From JBJHBP01 sp050485645 (GTDB lineage: Bacteria; Pseudomonadota; Gammaproteobacteria; Steroidobacterales; Rariloculaceae), in assembly GCA_050485645.1 (NCBI GenBank), contig JBJHBT010000006.1:1-64000 (forward strand): a stretch of DNA of 64,000 nt, given 5' to 3'. Shown here in pieces: positions 1-8,488 of the stretch; positions within the stretch are counted from its first letter, which is position 1, and each line of letters starts with the position of its first letter. Both the position numbers and the translations under genes were made by a program. A model generated the notes under the pieces. That model saw only the letters and a list, made by a program, of their open reading frames with translations, made no database searches and was not told the origin of the DNA.

Positions 1-30
1 GACGGCGGAAGAGCGTCCATGCGCCTCGGC

Positions 31-50
31 CGCGGCCATCCATGGCCGCG
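31..50. repeat. short palindrome in the left-edge spacer
   Basis: CGCGGCCAT and ATGGCCGCG face each other across two bases. Outside them GCGTCC (13-18) and GGACGC (50-55) can pair too, so the RNA could fold into a nested hairpin. It lies about 85 bases downstream of the minus-strand DUF35 gene and may be part of its 3' end or terminator, but there is no T-tract. Bases 1-134 hold no gene I can support. Confidence 0.35.
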
Positions 51-134
51 GACGCCCCGAGAAAGGGGAACGCCCGCAACAGGCCGGCTTTGACGTTGCA
101 GTCACTCGCGAACGATGCAGGCTGAAGTCTGCGA

Positions 135-524
135 TTATGAGGGCGTAAACATCGGCACCCGCCGGCCGTCCTCGCTCGGCTTGAACACGACTTGCACACG
201 TTGGCCGATGCGTACGGCGTCCAGATCGGTGTCGACGATGTTGCTGAGGATCACCGGGCCCTCGTCCAGCTCGATGTATGCCAGGCAGTACGGTACCTCG
301 GTGCGGCGCAGGACGCTGCAGGCGAAAATCGTGCCGGTGCCGGCGCTGGATTTCCACTGCGTGTTGTCGCTGCCGCACAGCGGACAGATCGGGCGGGGAT
401 AGTAATGAGACCGGCCGCAGTCGTCGCAGTGCCTGAGCAGGAATTCGCCGTCGTTCGCGGCATCCCAGAAGTGCTGTGTATCCGGGCCGGGAGAGGGTGA
501 CGGGATCTTGCGTTCTACGCTCAT
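135..524 (-). CDS. Zn-ribbon/OB-fold protein (DUF35 family), thiolase partner
   Basis: 129-residue protein with the DUF35 layout. A rubredoxin-like zinc ribbon near residues 32-55 has two Cys pairs (HCDDCG and ICPLCG), followed by an OB-fold that begins around GTIFACSVL. Family members bind acyl-CoA or act as obligate partners of thiolase-fold enzymes, for example ChsH2 with the Ltp2 retro-aldolase. The start is ATG, with AAGGA about 10 bases upstream. It lies 28 bases after the thiolase-like gene on the same strand and is the last gene of a three-gene lipid operon. Soluble and cytoplasmic, with no signal peptide. Family call is firm; the substrate is unknown. Confidence 0.85.
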   Translation of the reverse strand: MSVERKIPSPSPGPDTQHFWDAANDGEFLLRHCDDCGRSHYYPRPICPLCGSDNTQWKSSAGTGTIFACSVLRRTEVPYCLAYIELDEGPVILSNIVDTDLDAVRIGQRVQVVFKPSEDGRRVPMFTPS

Positions 525-552
525 TGGAGTCGATTCCTTACGCGGTCTTTCG

Positions 553-1734
553 CTATTCGCGTTCCATGATCAGTGTGGCGGCGCCGTGACGGCCTCCCAG
601 CTGGCCGCCGGTACCGTGCGCCAGCGCCAGGCCGCAATCGGGCACCTGCACGGCCGGATGGGCCTCGCCGCGAAGCTGCCGCACCGCTTCGATGACCTTG
701 GTCATGCCACCACGATTGGCCGGATGGTTGTTGCAAAGACCACCCCCATCGGTGTTCACCGGCAGCCTGCCGATGCCGGAGATCAGTCCACCATCGGCCA
801 CGAAACGGCCACCTTCACCTGGTGCGCAGAAGCCGAGATTCTCCAGCTGCACAAGTACCGTGATCGTAAAACTGTCGTACAGCGATGCGTATCTGATGTC
901 CGAAGGCCTGATGCCCGCCTGTTCGAAAGCGAGCCTGCCCGAGCGAACGGCGCCGGATGACAGCATGTCGAAGTAGCCGCCATTGAGATGGCGTACGTGA
1001 TAGCCGGCACCAATCGGCGTGACCAGTGGACGCTTCAGACTTCTGGCGACATCCGGATGCACGACGACCAGCGCGCCACCGCCATCGGACACCACGCAGC
1101 AGTCGAGTCGGTGCAGGGGATCGGAAATGATGGGCGAATTGATTACGTCATCGACAGTAACCACCTTGGGCAGCATCGCATGTGGGTTGTGTTGGGCGTG
1201 ATGACTCGCGGCAACCTTGATCCACGCCAGCTGTTCGGACGTGGTGCCGTACTGGTGCATGTGCCTGGCAGCGCACATGCCATACATATTCGTAACCAGA
1301 GGCGAGTAGGGCGCCTCAAACTCGAACTCGGCGGTGTCGTATACCCTGGTGTGCAGGGTATCGGGGCGTGAACGGTCGGCGCGCGGGCGTCCGGCCAGCG
1401 TGATCAGCGCAACCCTGCAGCGGCCGTCGGCGATCGCCCGGACGGCATGTTCGACATGGTTGATGTAGGCCGAGCCCCAGCTTTCGGTGCTGTCCAGATG
1501 GGTGAGATTCAGGCCCAGGTATTCGACGATGGAGAACGGTCCGGTGCCGGGCGCCGTCCAGCCGGGAATGTCGCCCGCACAGAAGTAGCCGTCAACGTCG
1601 CTGATGCTCAGGCCCGCATCGTCCAGGGCACCCTTGGCCACTTCCGCATGCAGTCGGGCGACGGTCCTGTCGCCTGCGTCGCGCAGCGGATGTTCGTAGG
1701 CGCCGACGATATACGCCTTGCCCTTCAGGCTCAT
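553..1734 (-). CDS. thiolase-superfamily (SCP2/Ltp-like) protein lacking the usual nucleophile Cys
   Basis: 393 residues, thiolase fold of the SCP2/lipid-transfer branch. The N-terminus starts KGKAYIVGAYEHP, and the C-terminal half shows LYDSFT, NLGFCAPGEGG, NTDGGG and NNHPANRGG. Where biosynthetic and degradative thiolases carry the nucleophilic Cys, the stretch reads DSTESWGSAYIN, so no Cys is present there. That pattern fits DUF35-associated thiolase-fold aldolases better than Claisen-type thiolases. The ATG overlaps the upstream FadB-like stop (ATGA), which rules out the longer in-frame reading that would begin at 2013. It probably forms a complex with the DUF35 protein downstream. Substrate unknown; a branched or sterol-like side chain is one option. 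Confidence 0.8.
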   Translation of the reverse strand: MSLKGKAYIVGAYEHPLRDAGDRTVARLHAEVAKGALDDAGLSISDVDGYFCAGDIPGWTAPGTGPFSIVEYLGLNLTHLDSTESWGSAYINHVEHAVRAIADGRCRVALITLAGRPRADRSRPDTLHTRVYDTAEFEFEAPYSPLVTNMYGMCAARHMHQYGTTSEQLAWIKVAASHHAQHNPHAMLPKVVTVDDVINSPIISDPLHRLDCCVVSDGGGALVVVHPDVARSLKRPLVTPIGAGYHVRHLNGGYFDMLSSGAVRSGRLAFEQAGIRPSDIRYASLYDSFTITVLVQLENLGFCAPGEGGRFVADGGLISGIGRLPVNTDGGGLCNNHPANRGGMTKVIEAVRQLRGEAHPAVQVPDCGLALAHGTGGQLGGRHGAATLIMERE

Positions 1735-3851
1735 CGTGGCCGGTCCCTGTCCCACTGTGCGAACGACGAACCTTTCTCCGCGAGTTCCTCGAGCAGTCGT
1801 GCCGGCTTCCAGTAGTGGCCGTGCCTGGCGTGGTAGAACCTGATGCGCTGCAGCACGTGCTTCAGGCCCAGCGCGTCGGCATGGAACATCGGACCACCCC
1901 TGTGACGCGGAAACCCGTAGCCATTCGCCCAGACCACGTCGATGTCCGATGCGCGATAGGCAATGCCTTCCTCCAGCACCATTGCACCGACGTTGATGAG
2001 CGAGAGTACGCACCGTTCCTCGATCTCGTTGTCGGAGATTTCACGACGCTCAATACCGAAGTCGGCGGCGAGCTTCGTGATCAGCGCGGTGACTTCCGGA
2101 TCGGGGTGCGGGGTGCGGTCGCCATTTTCGTAGCGATACACGCCCTTGCCGGTCTTCTGGCCGAGCCGGCCCAGCGGCGTGAGGGCATCGGAGACGGCGA
2201 AATAGGGTGCCGGGCGGCTCTCGCGTTGCAACAGCTGCTGGCGCGCCCGCGTACCCACGTCGATGCCACCCATGTCGTTGACCTTGTTCGGGCCCATCGC
2301 GAATCCCCAGTCCTCGATGACCCGGTCGACCTGCTCGGGCGTGGCACCTTCGAGCAGCAGCTGCTCGTTCTCGCGCCAGTAGCCGTCCAGCATCATGCGA
2401 TTGCCGATGAAGCCGTAGCCGTCACCTGCCACCACACCGATCTTGCGCAGCTTCTTTGCTACATCCAGTGCGGTCACCAGGGTCTGTGGGGAGGTATCGT
2501 CACCGCGGACGATTTCCAGCAGTTTCATGACATGCGCCGGGCTGAAGAAATGCAGGCCGACGACCTTGTCCGGTCGCGAAGTCGAACGGCCAAGCTGCGT
2601 GACCGACAGCGTGGATGTATTGGATGCCAGTACGGCGTGCGGCGGAATCACCTTGTCCAGTTCGCCGAGTACACGGGTTTTCAGATCCATGTCCTCGAAC
2701 ACCGCCTCGACCACCAGGTCGACGCCCGCGGCGGCGGCCGTGCCGACTTCCGTGGTGATCCGGGCGCGATTCGCGGCAGCCTTGTCGGCCGTCATGATGC
2801 CGCGCCTGATCGCGGTATCGTAATTCGACTGCACGAGTCCGATGCCACGTTCCAGTCCCTGCTCGTTGGCGTCGATCAGTACCACATCCAGGCCCGCATT
2901 GGCGAACGAGGTGGCGATGCCGCTGCCCATGGTGCCGGCACCGACGACCGCGACTTTCCTCAGCGCCTCTGCCTGGCGGTCCTTCGGCAGTCCGGGGATC
3001 TTCGCGACCAGGCGATCGGCGAAGAACAGGTGACGCAGCGCTTCGGATTCCGGTGTTTTGATCGATCGGTCACCGAGTTCCCGCTCCACCTTCATGCCGT
3101 CGGCGAACGGCAGGGTGGCTGCGGCTTTCAGCGCTTCAATCAGCAGATGCTGTGTCGTGCGCCCCTTCAGCAGCCTGGCATGCTGTTCAAGCGCCGCGGC
3201 GATGCCGTCGTTGTCGAACCCGTGGGTGTCTACCGGCAGGTCGCGGGTGCGGCGCGGGCCGACCCCCCGCGCGAGAAGCGATTGCGCATACTGCAGTCCG
3301 GCCGCTTCCGGGTCAGCATCGATGATTTCATCGATGATGCCGGCTGTCCTGGCTTCCTCGGCGCTGATCGGACGTATGCCCAGGATCAGGTCGAGTGTCG
3401 CGCGGGCGCCGATCAGGCGCGGCATCCGCTGCGTGCCGCCGGCACCGGGAATGACGCCAAGACTCAGTTCCGGCAGGCCGACCTTCGCGGTGGCGACCGC
3501 CGCGCGGTAGTGGCAGGCCAGGGCGGTTTCCAGCCCGCCACCCAGGGCGGTACCGAAGATCACGGTGGCAACCGGTTTCGGACAGTCCTCGATGGTCTGG
3601 AGAACGTCGATCAGATGCGGGCCTTTCAGTTCGCCATCGAACTCGGAGATGTCGGCGCCGGCCATGTAGGTACGGCCGGCGCAGGTGAGCAGTACGAAGT
3701 CGATCGCATCGTCAGCTGATACATGATCGAATGCCGCGACCAGGCCGGTGCGTATCGAGTAGTCGATCGCGTTGACCGGCGGCTTGTCGATGACGATCTG
3801 GCCGATTCTGCCGCTAACCTGATAGCTGATGGAGTCGGAAAACTGTTTCAT
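1731..3851 (-). CDS. bifunctional enoyl-CoA hydratase / 3-hydroxyacyl-CoA dehydrogenase (FadB/FadJ-like)
   Basis: 706 residues. An N-terminal crotonase domain (about 1-190) shows the oxyanion region MAGADISEF and GGGLETALACHYR. A Rossmann-type dehydrogenase follows from about 295 (VAVVGAGTMGSGIA), with the NTSTLSVTQL and LHFFSPAHVMKLLE motifs and a C-terminal dehydrogenase tail with HRGGP. Family members do the second and third steps of beta-oxidation. ATG 3851 is chosen over GTG 3857 because GAAAGG sits just upstream at a usual distance. First gene of the operon with the thiolase-like and DUF35 genes, so all three probably act on one acyl-CoA pathway. A second FadB-like protein lies at 58.8-60.8 kb. 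Confidence 0.9.
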   Translation of the reverse strand: MKQFSDSISYQVSGRIGQIVIDKPPVNAIDYSIRTGLVAAFDHVSADDAIDFVLLTCAGRTYMAGADISEFDGELKGPHLIDVLQTIEDCPKPVATVIFGTALGGGLETALACHYRAAVATAKVGLPELSLGVIPGAGGTQRMPRLIGARATLDLILGIRPISAEEARTAGIIDEIIDADPEAAGLQYAQSLLARGVGPRRTRDLPVDTHGFDNDGIAAALEQHARLLKGRTTQHLLIEALKAAATLPFADGMKVERELGDRSIKTPESEALRHLFFADRLVAKIPGLPKDRQAEALRKVAVVGAGTMGSGIATSFANAGLDVVLIDANEQGLERGIGLVQSNYDTAIRRGIMTADKAAANRARITTEVGTAAAAGVDLVVEAVFEDMDLKTRVLGELDKVIPPHAVLASNTSTLSVTQLGRSTSRPDKVVGLHFFSPAHVMKLLEIVRGDDTSPQTLVTALDVAKKLRKIGVVAGDGYGFIGNRMMLDGYWRENEQLLLEGATPEQVDRVIEDWGFAMGPNKVNDMGGIDVGTRARQQLLQRESRPAPYFAVSDALTPLGRLGQKTGKGVYRYENGDRTPHPDPEVTALITKLAADFGIERREISDNEIEERCVLSLINVGAMVLEEGIAYRASDIDVVWANGYGFPRHRGGPMFHADALGLKHVLQRIRFYHARHGHYWKPARLLEELAEKGSSFAQWDRDRPR

Positions 3852-3966
3852 GGTCACCTTTCACGGCGGTGGACGTCGGAGACTGGCGGTTGCATGACCA
3901 CCTGTCGCTGCGGTCGCTGGAACACTGGATTGACGTTGTCGGCCGTTTGTCAGTTGGAGTGCCGGC

Positions 3967-3972
3967 ATTATA
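3967..3972 (-). promoter_or_regulatory. candidate -10 box for the lipid operon
   Basis: The minus strand reads TATAAT here, a perfect -10 hexamer about 115 bases upstream of the FadB-like start. No good -35 is visible at 16-18 bases, so this rests on the -10 alone. The 3852-4127 spacer between divergent genes shows nothing else I can name. Confidence 0.3.
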
Positions 3973-4127
3973 GGTGATTGAGGCCGCGTGATGGACGGCG
4001 TGCGGATACGGGCTGGAAACCGTGGCGACAGATGATCACCAGGGTAGTCGGCCCGGGTAGAATGCCCTCGCTCCCGATCGACCAGGGGTTATGTTCGTTG
4101 CCGGGCCAGCCAGGAGTCTGCAAGAAG

Positions 4128-5225
4128 GTGAGTCGTAATCTGCAACGCTATCACCGCCAGATGCTGCTGGCGGATATCGGCGAGACCGGGCAGCGCCGCC
4201 TCGGAGAATCGACCGCATTCGTTCTCGGCTGCGGTGCATTGGGCTCCGTCAGTGCGGAGCTGCTCGCCAGGGCCGGTGTCGGGCACCTGATCGTCGCCGA
4301 TCGTGACTTCGTGGAACTGACGAATCTGCAAAGGCAGACGCTGTTCGACGAACAGGACGTGATCGATGCCATGCCCAAAGCCGAGGCCGCCAGGCGACGG
4401 CTGGCGCGGGTTAATTCCGAAGTGACCGTGACGGCGGTCGTAGACGATATCAATGCGGGCAATCTTGCGCGCTACGCGGCCGATGCCGACATCGTCGTGG
4501 ACGGGCTCGACAATTTCGATACCCGCTATCTGGCGAACGACTGGGCGGTGAAATACGGCCGTCCGTACATTTACGGCGGTGCGGTGGCCACGTCCGGGAT
4601 CGTATTCACGGTCCTGCCACGCACGCAGGCGGGCGATGCACCCTGGGAACAGGGCGGATCCGGTTCGTCGGCGACGCCCTGTCTGCGATGCCTGTTCGAG
4701 GAGCCGCCGCCACCGGGCAGTCAGCCCACCTGCGATACGGCCGGTGTGCTCGGCTCGGCAACGATGATTGTTGCCGCGCATCAGGCAGCGGAGGCGCTGA
4801 AGGTGCTCAGTGGCAACCACCACCGCGTGTCACGGACGCTGCTGACTGTCGATCTGTGGAGCAATGATGTAGTTGCGTTGCAGGTGGGCAATGCCGCCGG
4901 GGAAAGTGACTGCATCTGCTGTGGACAGCGCCGCTTCGAGTTTCTGGACGAGGGGCGGGGTGCGGGCGCCATCACGCTGTGCGGGCGTGACGCTGTGCAG
5001 ATCACGGACGGGCAGCGTGACAGGCATATCGACCTGCAAGCGCTGGCAGGCCGACTGCAGCTGCACGCGCAGGTGCACAGCAGCGAGCATCTGCTGCGTG
5101 CACGACTGCATGACAGCGAAGGCGCCTATACGCTGAGCGTTTTTCGCGATGGCCGCGCGATCATTCACGGCACTTCCGATGCCGCCGTCGCCAGAGGGCT
5201 GTATGCGCGCTACGTAGGGAACTGA
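4128..5225 (+). CDS. ThiF/MoeB/HesA-family adenylyltransferase (E1-like)
   Basis: 365 residues from GTG 4128. Typical E1-like features run in order: RYHRQMLLADIGE, nucleotide-binding GCGALGS, DRDFVELTNLQRQ, a DNFDTRYLAND segment, a CxxC zinc half-site (PCLRC), PTCDTAGVLG, and a second pair (CICC). Enzymes of this family adenylate the C-terminal Gly-Gly of small sulfur carriers (ThiS, MoaD) in thiamin or molybdopterin synthesis. After the zinc site there are about 100 more residues, beginning LCGRDAVQI, a tail known from ThiF-type members. No thiS, thiG or moaD lies nearby, so the carrier cannot be named. Upstream in-frame Met codons add a tail unlike the family and were not used. Confidence 0.85.
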   Translation: MSRNLQRYHRQMLLADIGETGQRRLGESTAFVLGCGALGSVSAELLARAGVGHLIVADRDFVELTNLQRQTLFDEQDVIDAMPKAEAARRRLARVNSEVTVTAVVDDINAGNLARYAADADIVVDGLDNFDTRYLANDWAVKYGRPYIYGGAVATSGIVFTVLPRTQAGDAPWEQGGSGSSATPCLRCLFEEPPPPGSQPTCDTAGVLGSATMIVAAHQAAEALKVLSGNHHRVSRTLLTVDLWSNDVVALQVGNAAGESDCICCGQRRFEFLDEGRGAGAITLCGRDAVQITDGQRDRHIDLQALAGRLQLHAQVHSSEHLLRARLHDSEGAYTLSVFRDGRAIIHGTSDAAVARGLYARYVGN

Positions 5226-5285
5226 CGACATTAGCTTCGGTGGTACGCTACCCGGCCGACAGCTCAAGGAACGGAGTCTTCCGCC

Positions 5286-5924
5286 ATGGACCAGCCACGC
5301 AATTCCCTCCACGACGATCTCGTCAGCGACTGCCTGCGGCGACTGCATCAGGAAGCGCGAGCGGACCCCCAAAGGCGCGCCGCGAACGCCGATAAGCGAT
5401 CGGATGATGGTGAACTGATCCGGATGGGCGAGCTGTACCTGTCGGTGTCGGAGGACGAGGGCCGGCTGCTCTATCTGCTGGCCCGTGGCAGCCGGGCGGG
5501 ACACGCCTTTGAGTTCGGTTCGTCCTTCGGGGTGAGCACCGTCTATCTGGCGGCCGCCCTGCGCGACAACGGCGGGCGCCTGGTGACCACCGAGGTGCAC
5601 CCCGACAAATGCAGGATCCTTGGGGAGACGTTGCGACAGGCGGGACTGGACGCCGTTGTGACCGTGCTGGAAGGCGATGCACGTGAGACGCAGGCAGCCG
5701 TGAATCCACCGCTGGATTTTGTGTTTCTGGACGGCTGGAAGGGCATGTATCTGCCCATGCTCGAGCTGCTGCTGCCCAAGCTGAATCCTGGCGCACTGAT
5801 TGCCGCGGACAACATCGACCACGATGCCGCCGGCGACTACGCGCAGCGTGTACGCGAGGGCACGGACTTCGTGTCGACCACCATGGGGAAAATGGAAGTC
5901 AGCTGCTACACGGGCGTAGCCTGA
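5286..5924 (+). CDS. class I SAM-dependent O-methyltransferase
   Basis: 212 residues. The SAM-binding region reads FEFGSSFGVSTVYLAAAL, followed by the acidic TTEVHPDK, EGDARE and FVFLDGWKGMYLPMLELLLPKL. That resembles the catechol/caffeoyl-CoA O-methyltransferase (COMT-like) group, which moves a methyl group to a hydroxyl of a small molecule. CGGAG lies nine bases before the ATG. Cytoplasmic, no signal peptide. It follows the ThiF-like gene by about 60 bases on the same strand and could be cotranscribed. Substrate unknown. Confidence 0.82.
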   Translation: MDQPRNSLHDDLVSDCLRRLHQEARADPQRRAANADKRSDDGELIRMGELYLSVSEDEGRLLYLLARGSRAGHAFEFGSSFGVSTVYLAAALRDNGGRLVTTEVHPDKCRILGETLRQAGLDAVVTVLEGDARETQAAVNPPLDFVFLDGWKGMYLPMLELLLPKLNPGALIAADNIDHDAAGDYAQRVREGTDFVSTTMGKMEVSCYTGVA

Positions 5925-5941
5925 CAAGGCGAGCGTTTATA

Positions 5942-5971
5942 TTGTAATTCGCATTAAAAATGCTATATAAG
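5942..5971 (+). promoter_or_regulatory. candidate sigma-70 promoter in an AT-rich spacer
   Basis: TTGTAA (5942-5947) and TATATA (5964-5969) are 16 bases apart; TATAAG at 5966-5971 would give 18. The spacer 5925-6126 is strikingly AT-rich against the GC-rich genes around it. It could drive the amidohydrolase at 6127 with a leader of about 150 bases. Prediction from consensus only. Confidence 0.4.
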
Positions 5972-6126
5972 ATACTGAATTTCAATGATAATATTTCAGA
6001 ATATCTTCTCGCTCGTGACGATGCGTCATGAAGGGTCGTGGCGATGACTGCCAGGGCTGCGTACACTTCCGAAGCAGGTTGCCGGCGGTTGTCAGGCAAC
6101 CTGTCCCACAAGGAAACAGAACGAAC

Positions 6127-7422
6127 ATGGCGTCCATGAAACAGACTCATTCACTCCTTCACTCACCCCGATTACTGCTGAGCACTGCGATCACGCTGCT
6201 TGCGCTCAATGCCGCCCCGATTCAGGCGCAGGACATGCAGATCGTCAACGCACGCATTCTCGACGGCACGGGCGCCGAGATCGACCGCGGCACCGTGGTG
6301 GTGCGCGATGGCAGAATCGCCAGTGTATCGGCGGACAGTGCGGCATCGTCGTCCGGTCGCACGATCGATGCGCAGGGCCGCACCGTGATGCCGGGTTTCA
6401 TCGATGCGCATCGTCACCTGGTCGAGGGGAATCCCGATCAGTGGCTGTCTGAACGGGCGGCGTCGGAACTTCAGGCGTTTCTCGACGCCGGGTTCACCAC
6501 GGTCGTTTCCAATATCGACGCGCCGCAGCTGCTGGAAGCACGTCGCCGCGTGAACGCAGGGGATATGCCGGGGCCACGGCTGTTCGCAGCAGCGTTCATC
6601 CCGCTGGCTGGCCAGACCGGAGGTGGTGGTCCCGGTGGTGGCGACCCGGCACGCACCGATCCCTCCCGTGGCGCGCCGCCACGCGAACCGGCACCGGCCA
6701 TTCCGCGCGAAGCGACGGTCGCTGCGATCGAAAACGCCGCCCGCCAGGGCTACGACTATCTGAAGACCGTGATCGTGACGACACCGGGTGGCCCGGAGAT
6801 CGATACCCTGAAACTGGTGGTGGACGAGGGCGCCCGGCACGGGCTGCCGACCCTGACGCATGCCGTCAGCGTTCGCGACACCCTGGCCGCCATCGAAGCG
6901 GCGCCGGCCTCGCTGGTTCATACCCCGCATATCGGCCGTCTCGATGAGGATCCGCATGCCCTCAGGCGCATTGTCGATGCGGGCATTCCCATGATGTCGA
7001 CACTGGCGGTGTTCGTACCGCACTTCGGCCCCGACAATACCGCACTGTTCCGCGATGGCCTGCCATTTCCGTGGGAGACGCTGTCCAGCGCGGGGCAGGG
7101 GCCGGTCAACGCGCGGCTGCTGTGGGAGGCCGGACTGGTCGCATACGGATTCGGAACCGACACCACCTGGCCACCGCGCCAGTCGCTGCACGACGAGCTG
7201 CGCGCGCTGTCGCTGACCTTTTCACCACGAGACATCGTGACCATCCTGACGCGAGACGCCGCCGTCGCCGCACTTCAGGACGAGGAACTGGGCACCCTGG
7301 AACCCGGCAAACTGGCCGATATCGTGATCGTGGATGGCGACCCCGCGGCCGACATCACCGCCCTGCTCAACGTCGTCATGACCATCAAGGGCGGCGATGT
7401 CGTGTTCGACGCCAATCGCTGA
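6127..7422 (+). CDS. secreted amidohydrolase-family protein
   Basis: 431 residues with a Sec signal peptide (hydrophobic stretch LLLSTAITLLALNA ending IQAQ). The mature part begins with a beta-sandwich strand (MQIVNARILDGTGAEID) and the HxH metal motif in GFIDAHRHLVEG. Later ligand candidates are in TLTHAVS, VHTPHIG and GFGTDTTWPP, and GKLADIVIVDGDP is the usual family ending. This is the imidazolonepropionase/prolidase-like branch of periplasmic amidohydrolases, which cleave amide or related bonds; the substrate cannot be read. A Gly/Pro/Arg-rich loop (about residues 160-190) is an insertion. ATG 6127 is chosen because AGGA precedes it; ATG 6136 is an alternative. Confidence 0.82.
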   Translation: MASMKQTHSLLHSPRLLLSTAITLLALNAAPIQAQDMQIVNARILDGTGAEIDRGTVVVRDGRIASVSADSAASSSGRTIDAQGRTVMPGFIDAHRHLVEGNPDQWLSERAASELQAFLDAGFTTVVSNIDAPQLLEARRRVNAGDMPGPRLFAAAFIPLAGQTGGGGPGGGDPARTDPSRGAPPREPAPAIPREATVAAIENAARQGYDYLKTVIVTTPGGPEIDTLKLVVDEGARHGLPTLTHAVSVRDTLAAIEAAPASLVHTPHIGRLDEDPHALRRIVDAGIPMMSTLAVFVPHFGPDNTALFRDGLPFPWETLSSAGQGPVNARLLWEAGLVAYGFGTDTTWPPRQSLHDELRALSLTFSPRDIVTILTRDAAVAALQDEELGTLEPGKLADIVIVDGDPAADITALLNVVMTIKGGDVVFDANR

Positions 7423-7443
7423 TCCTTTCGTGTCGGAGACGTG

Positions 7444-8403
7444 ATGGAGCGCTACCGGAAGTTGCTGTTGCTCGTCAGGGCGTCGTCGAATGAGGCCCCC
7501 GGCACGGGATCGGTACCTGGCGGCGAAGGCACCTCGCACACGTCCGCCGCGGCGGTGCGCGCCGTAGCGATCGCCCGCTCGACGGGCGCCAGTCTGGAAG
7601 TGTATGACGTTGTCCACGAGCCGGCGCTGGCACCTTATCGCGGCATCGAAGCGGTTCACGACCGGGTTCGGGATCGCATGGTCGCCGACCGGGCCGAGCG
7701 ACTCGGGCGGCTCGCTGAACGTCTGAGCGTTGACGGCGTCAAGGTGGAGGCCACGGCGCAGTGGGGAGAGCGCGTTGACCGCAGTGTCGCACGCCGTGTC
7801 CTGGAGCGTGACGTCGACCTGGTGATTACCGACAGCACGCATCGATCAGACGAATCGCATGAACAGGACTGGCGCGTCGTGGCCATGTGTCCGGTGCCGG
7901 TACTGATTGCCCGCCGTCCGCCAGCCAGCGCGTATCGAAGGGTGATCGCGGCGGTGGATCCTCTTCATGCGCACGCCAAACCCGGTGCTCTGGATCAGGC
8001 AATCCTGCAACACGCGCATTCGGTCAGTCAGCTGTTCGGAGCCTCGCTGCACGTGGTCCACTGCTACGTTCCATTGACGGCAATGGGCATGGGTGCGGAT
8101 GCGGGGCTGGTCGCCGGTGAGGCTCAGGATGCGTTTGATGCATCGGTTCGCAAAGCCGTGCAGTCAGCGCTTGATGAAGCGGGCTTGCACGGCGTGCAGG
8201 CCAGCGTCCAGGCAGGCAGGCCCGAGACCGTTCTCGACAGACTGGCGTCCGAGGACCATGCAACGCTGATCGTCATGGGCGCACTGTCGCGCAGCGGACT
8301 GAAGCGGCTGCTGATCGGCAGCACGGCGGAACGATTCCTGCGTCGTTCCACGGCCGACGTACTGCTGGTGAATCCTCCCGGTATGTCGTTTGCCGAAAGC
8401 TAG
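7444..8403 (+). CDS. tandem universal stress protein (UspE-like)
   Basis: 319 residues with two Usp domains in tandem (about 1-155 and 160-318). The second is the better conserved: RRVIAAVDP at its start, and VMGALSRSGLKRLLIGST followed by ADVLLVNPP at its end. Usp nucleotide-binding proteins usually have Gly where this has Ser after GAL, so ATP binding may be altered. The first domain is degenerate. UspE-type proteins act in stress survival in the cytoplasm. GGAG lies five bases before ATG 7444; a GTG three bases earlier is possible. It starts 21 bases after the amidohydrolase stop. Confidence 0.82.
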   Translation: MERYRKLLLLVRASSNEAPGTGSVPGGEGTSHTSAAAVRAVAIARSTGASLEVYDVVHEPALAPYRGIEAVHDRVRDRMVADRAERLGRLAERLSVDGVKVEATAQWGERVDRSVARRVLERDVDLVITDSTHRSDESHEQDWRVVAMCPVPVLIARRPPASAYRRVIAAVDPLHAHAKPGALDQAILQHAHSVSQLFGASLHVVHCYVPLTAMGMGADAGLVAGEAQDAFDASVRKAVQSALDEAGLHGVQASVQAGRPETVLDRLASEDHATLIVMGALSRSGLKRLLIGSTAERFLRRSTADVLLVNPPGMSFAES

Positions 8404-8449
8404 TGTACCCCGCAGCCGGTCATGGTCCGTTATTTGCAGCGGGGTACAC
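8403..8449. repeat. 11-bp perfect inverted repeat between usp and ligA
   Basis: GTGTACCCCGC (8403-8413) is matched by GCGGGGTACAC (8439-8449) with 25 bases between. It begins on the last base of the usp stop codon and fills much of the 85-base gap to the ligase gene. It could be an RNA hairpin or a two-site operator. There is no T-tract. Confidence 0.5.
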
Positions 8450-8488
8450 CAGGTTGACTCGACCTGCGATCACCGATCAGCTGCCGCA

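Noticed and set aside
1..39. Minus-strand ATG at 39 with an open frame running off the left edge
   Set aside because: Only 13 codons are visible, there is no ribosome site, and it lies within a palindrome; cannot be supported.
553..2013. Longer thiolase reading starting at 2013
   Set aside because: The first 93 residues lie inside the FadB-like gene in another frame and do not match the family; the ATGA overlap at 1734 gives the natural start.
1815..3719. 634-residue plus-strand frame opposite the FadB-like gene
   Set aside because: Antisense to a clear enzyme; long only because GC-rich codon bias keeps stops rare. Same for other long antisense frames, for example 9203-10600, 4830-5927 and 23568-24620.
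5942..5971. Riboswitch in the AT-rich leader of the amidohydrolase
   Set aside because: No stable multi-helix fold or known conserved core could be recognised by eye.
5899..6150. 83-residue minus-strand frame across the AT-rich spacer
   Set aside because: No ribosome site, no family pattern, covers the likely promoter of the amidohydrolase.
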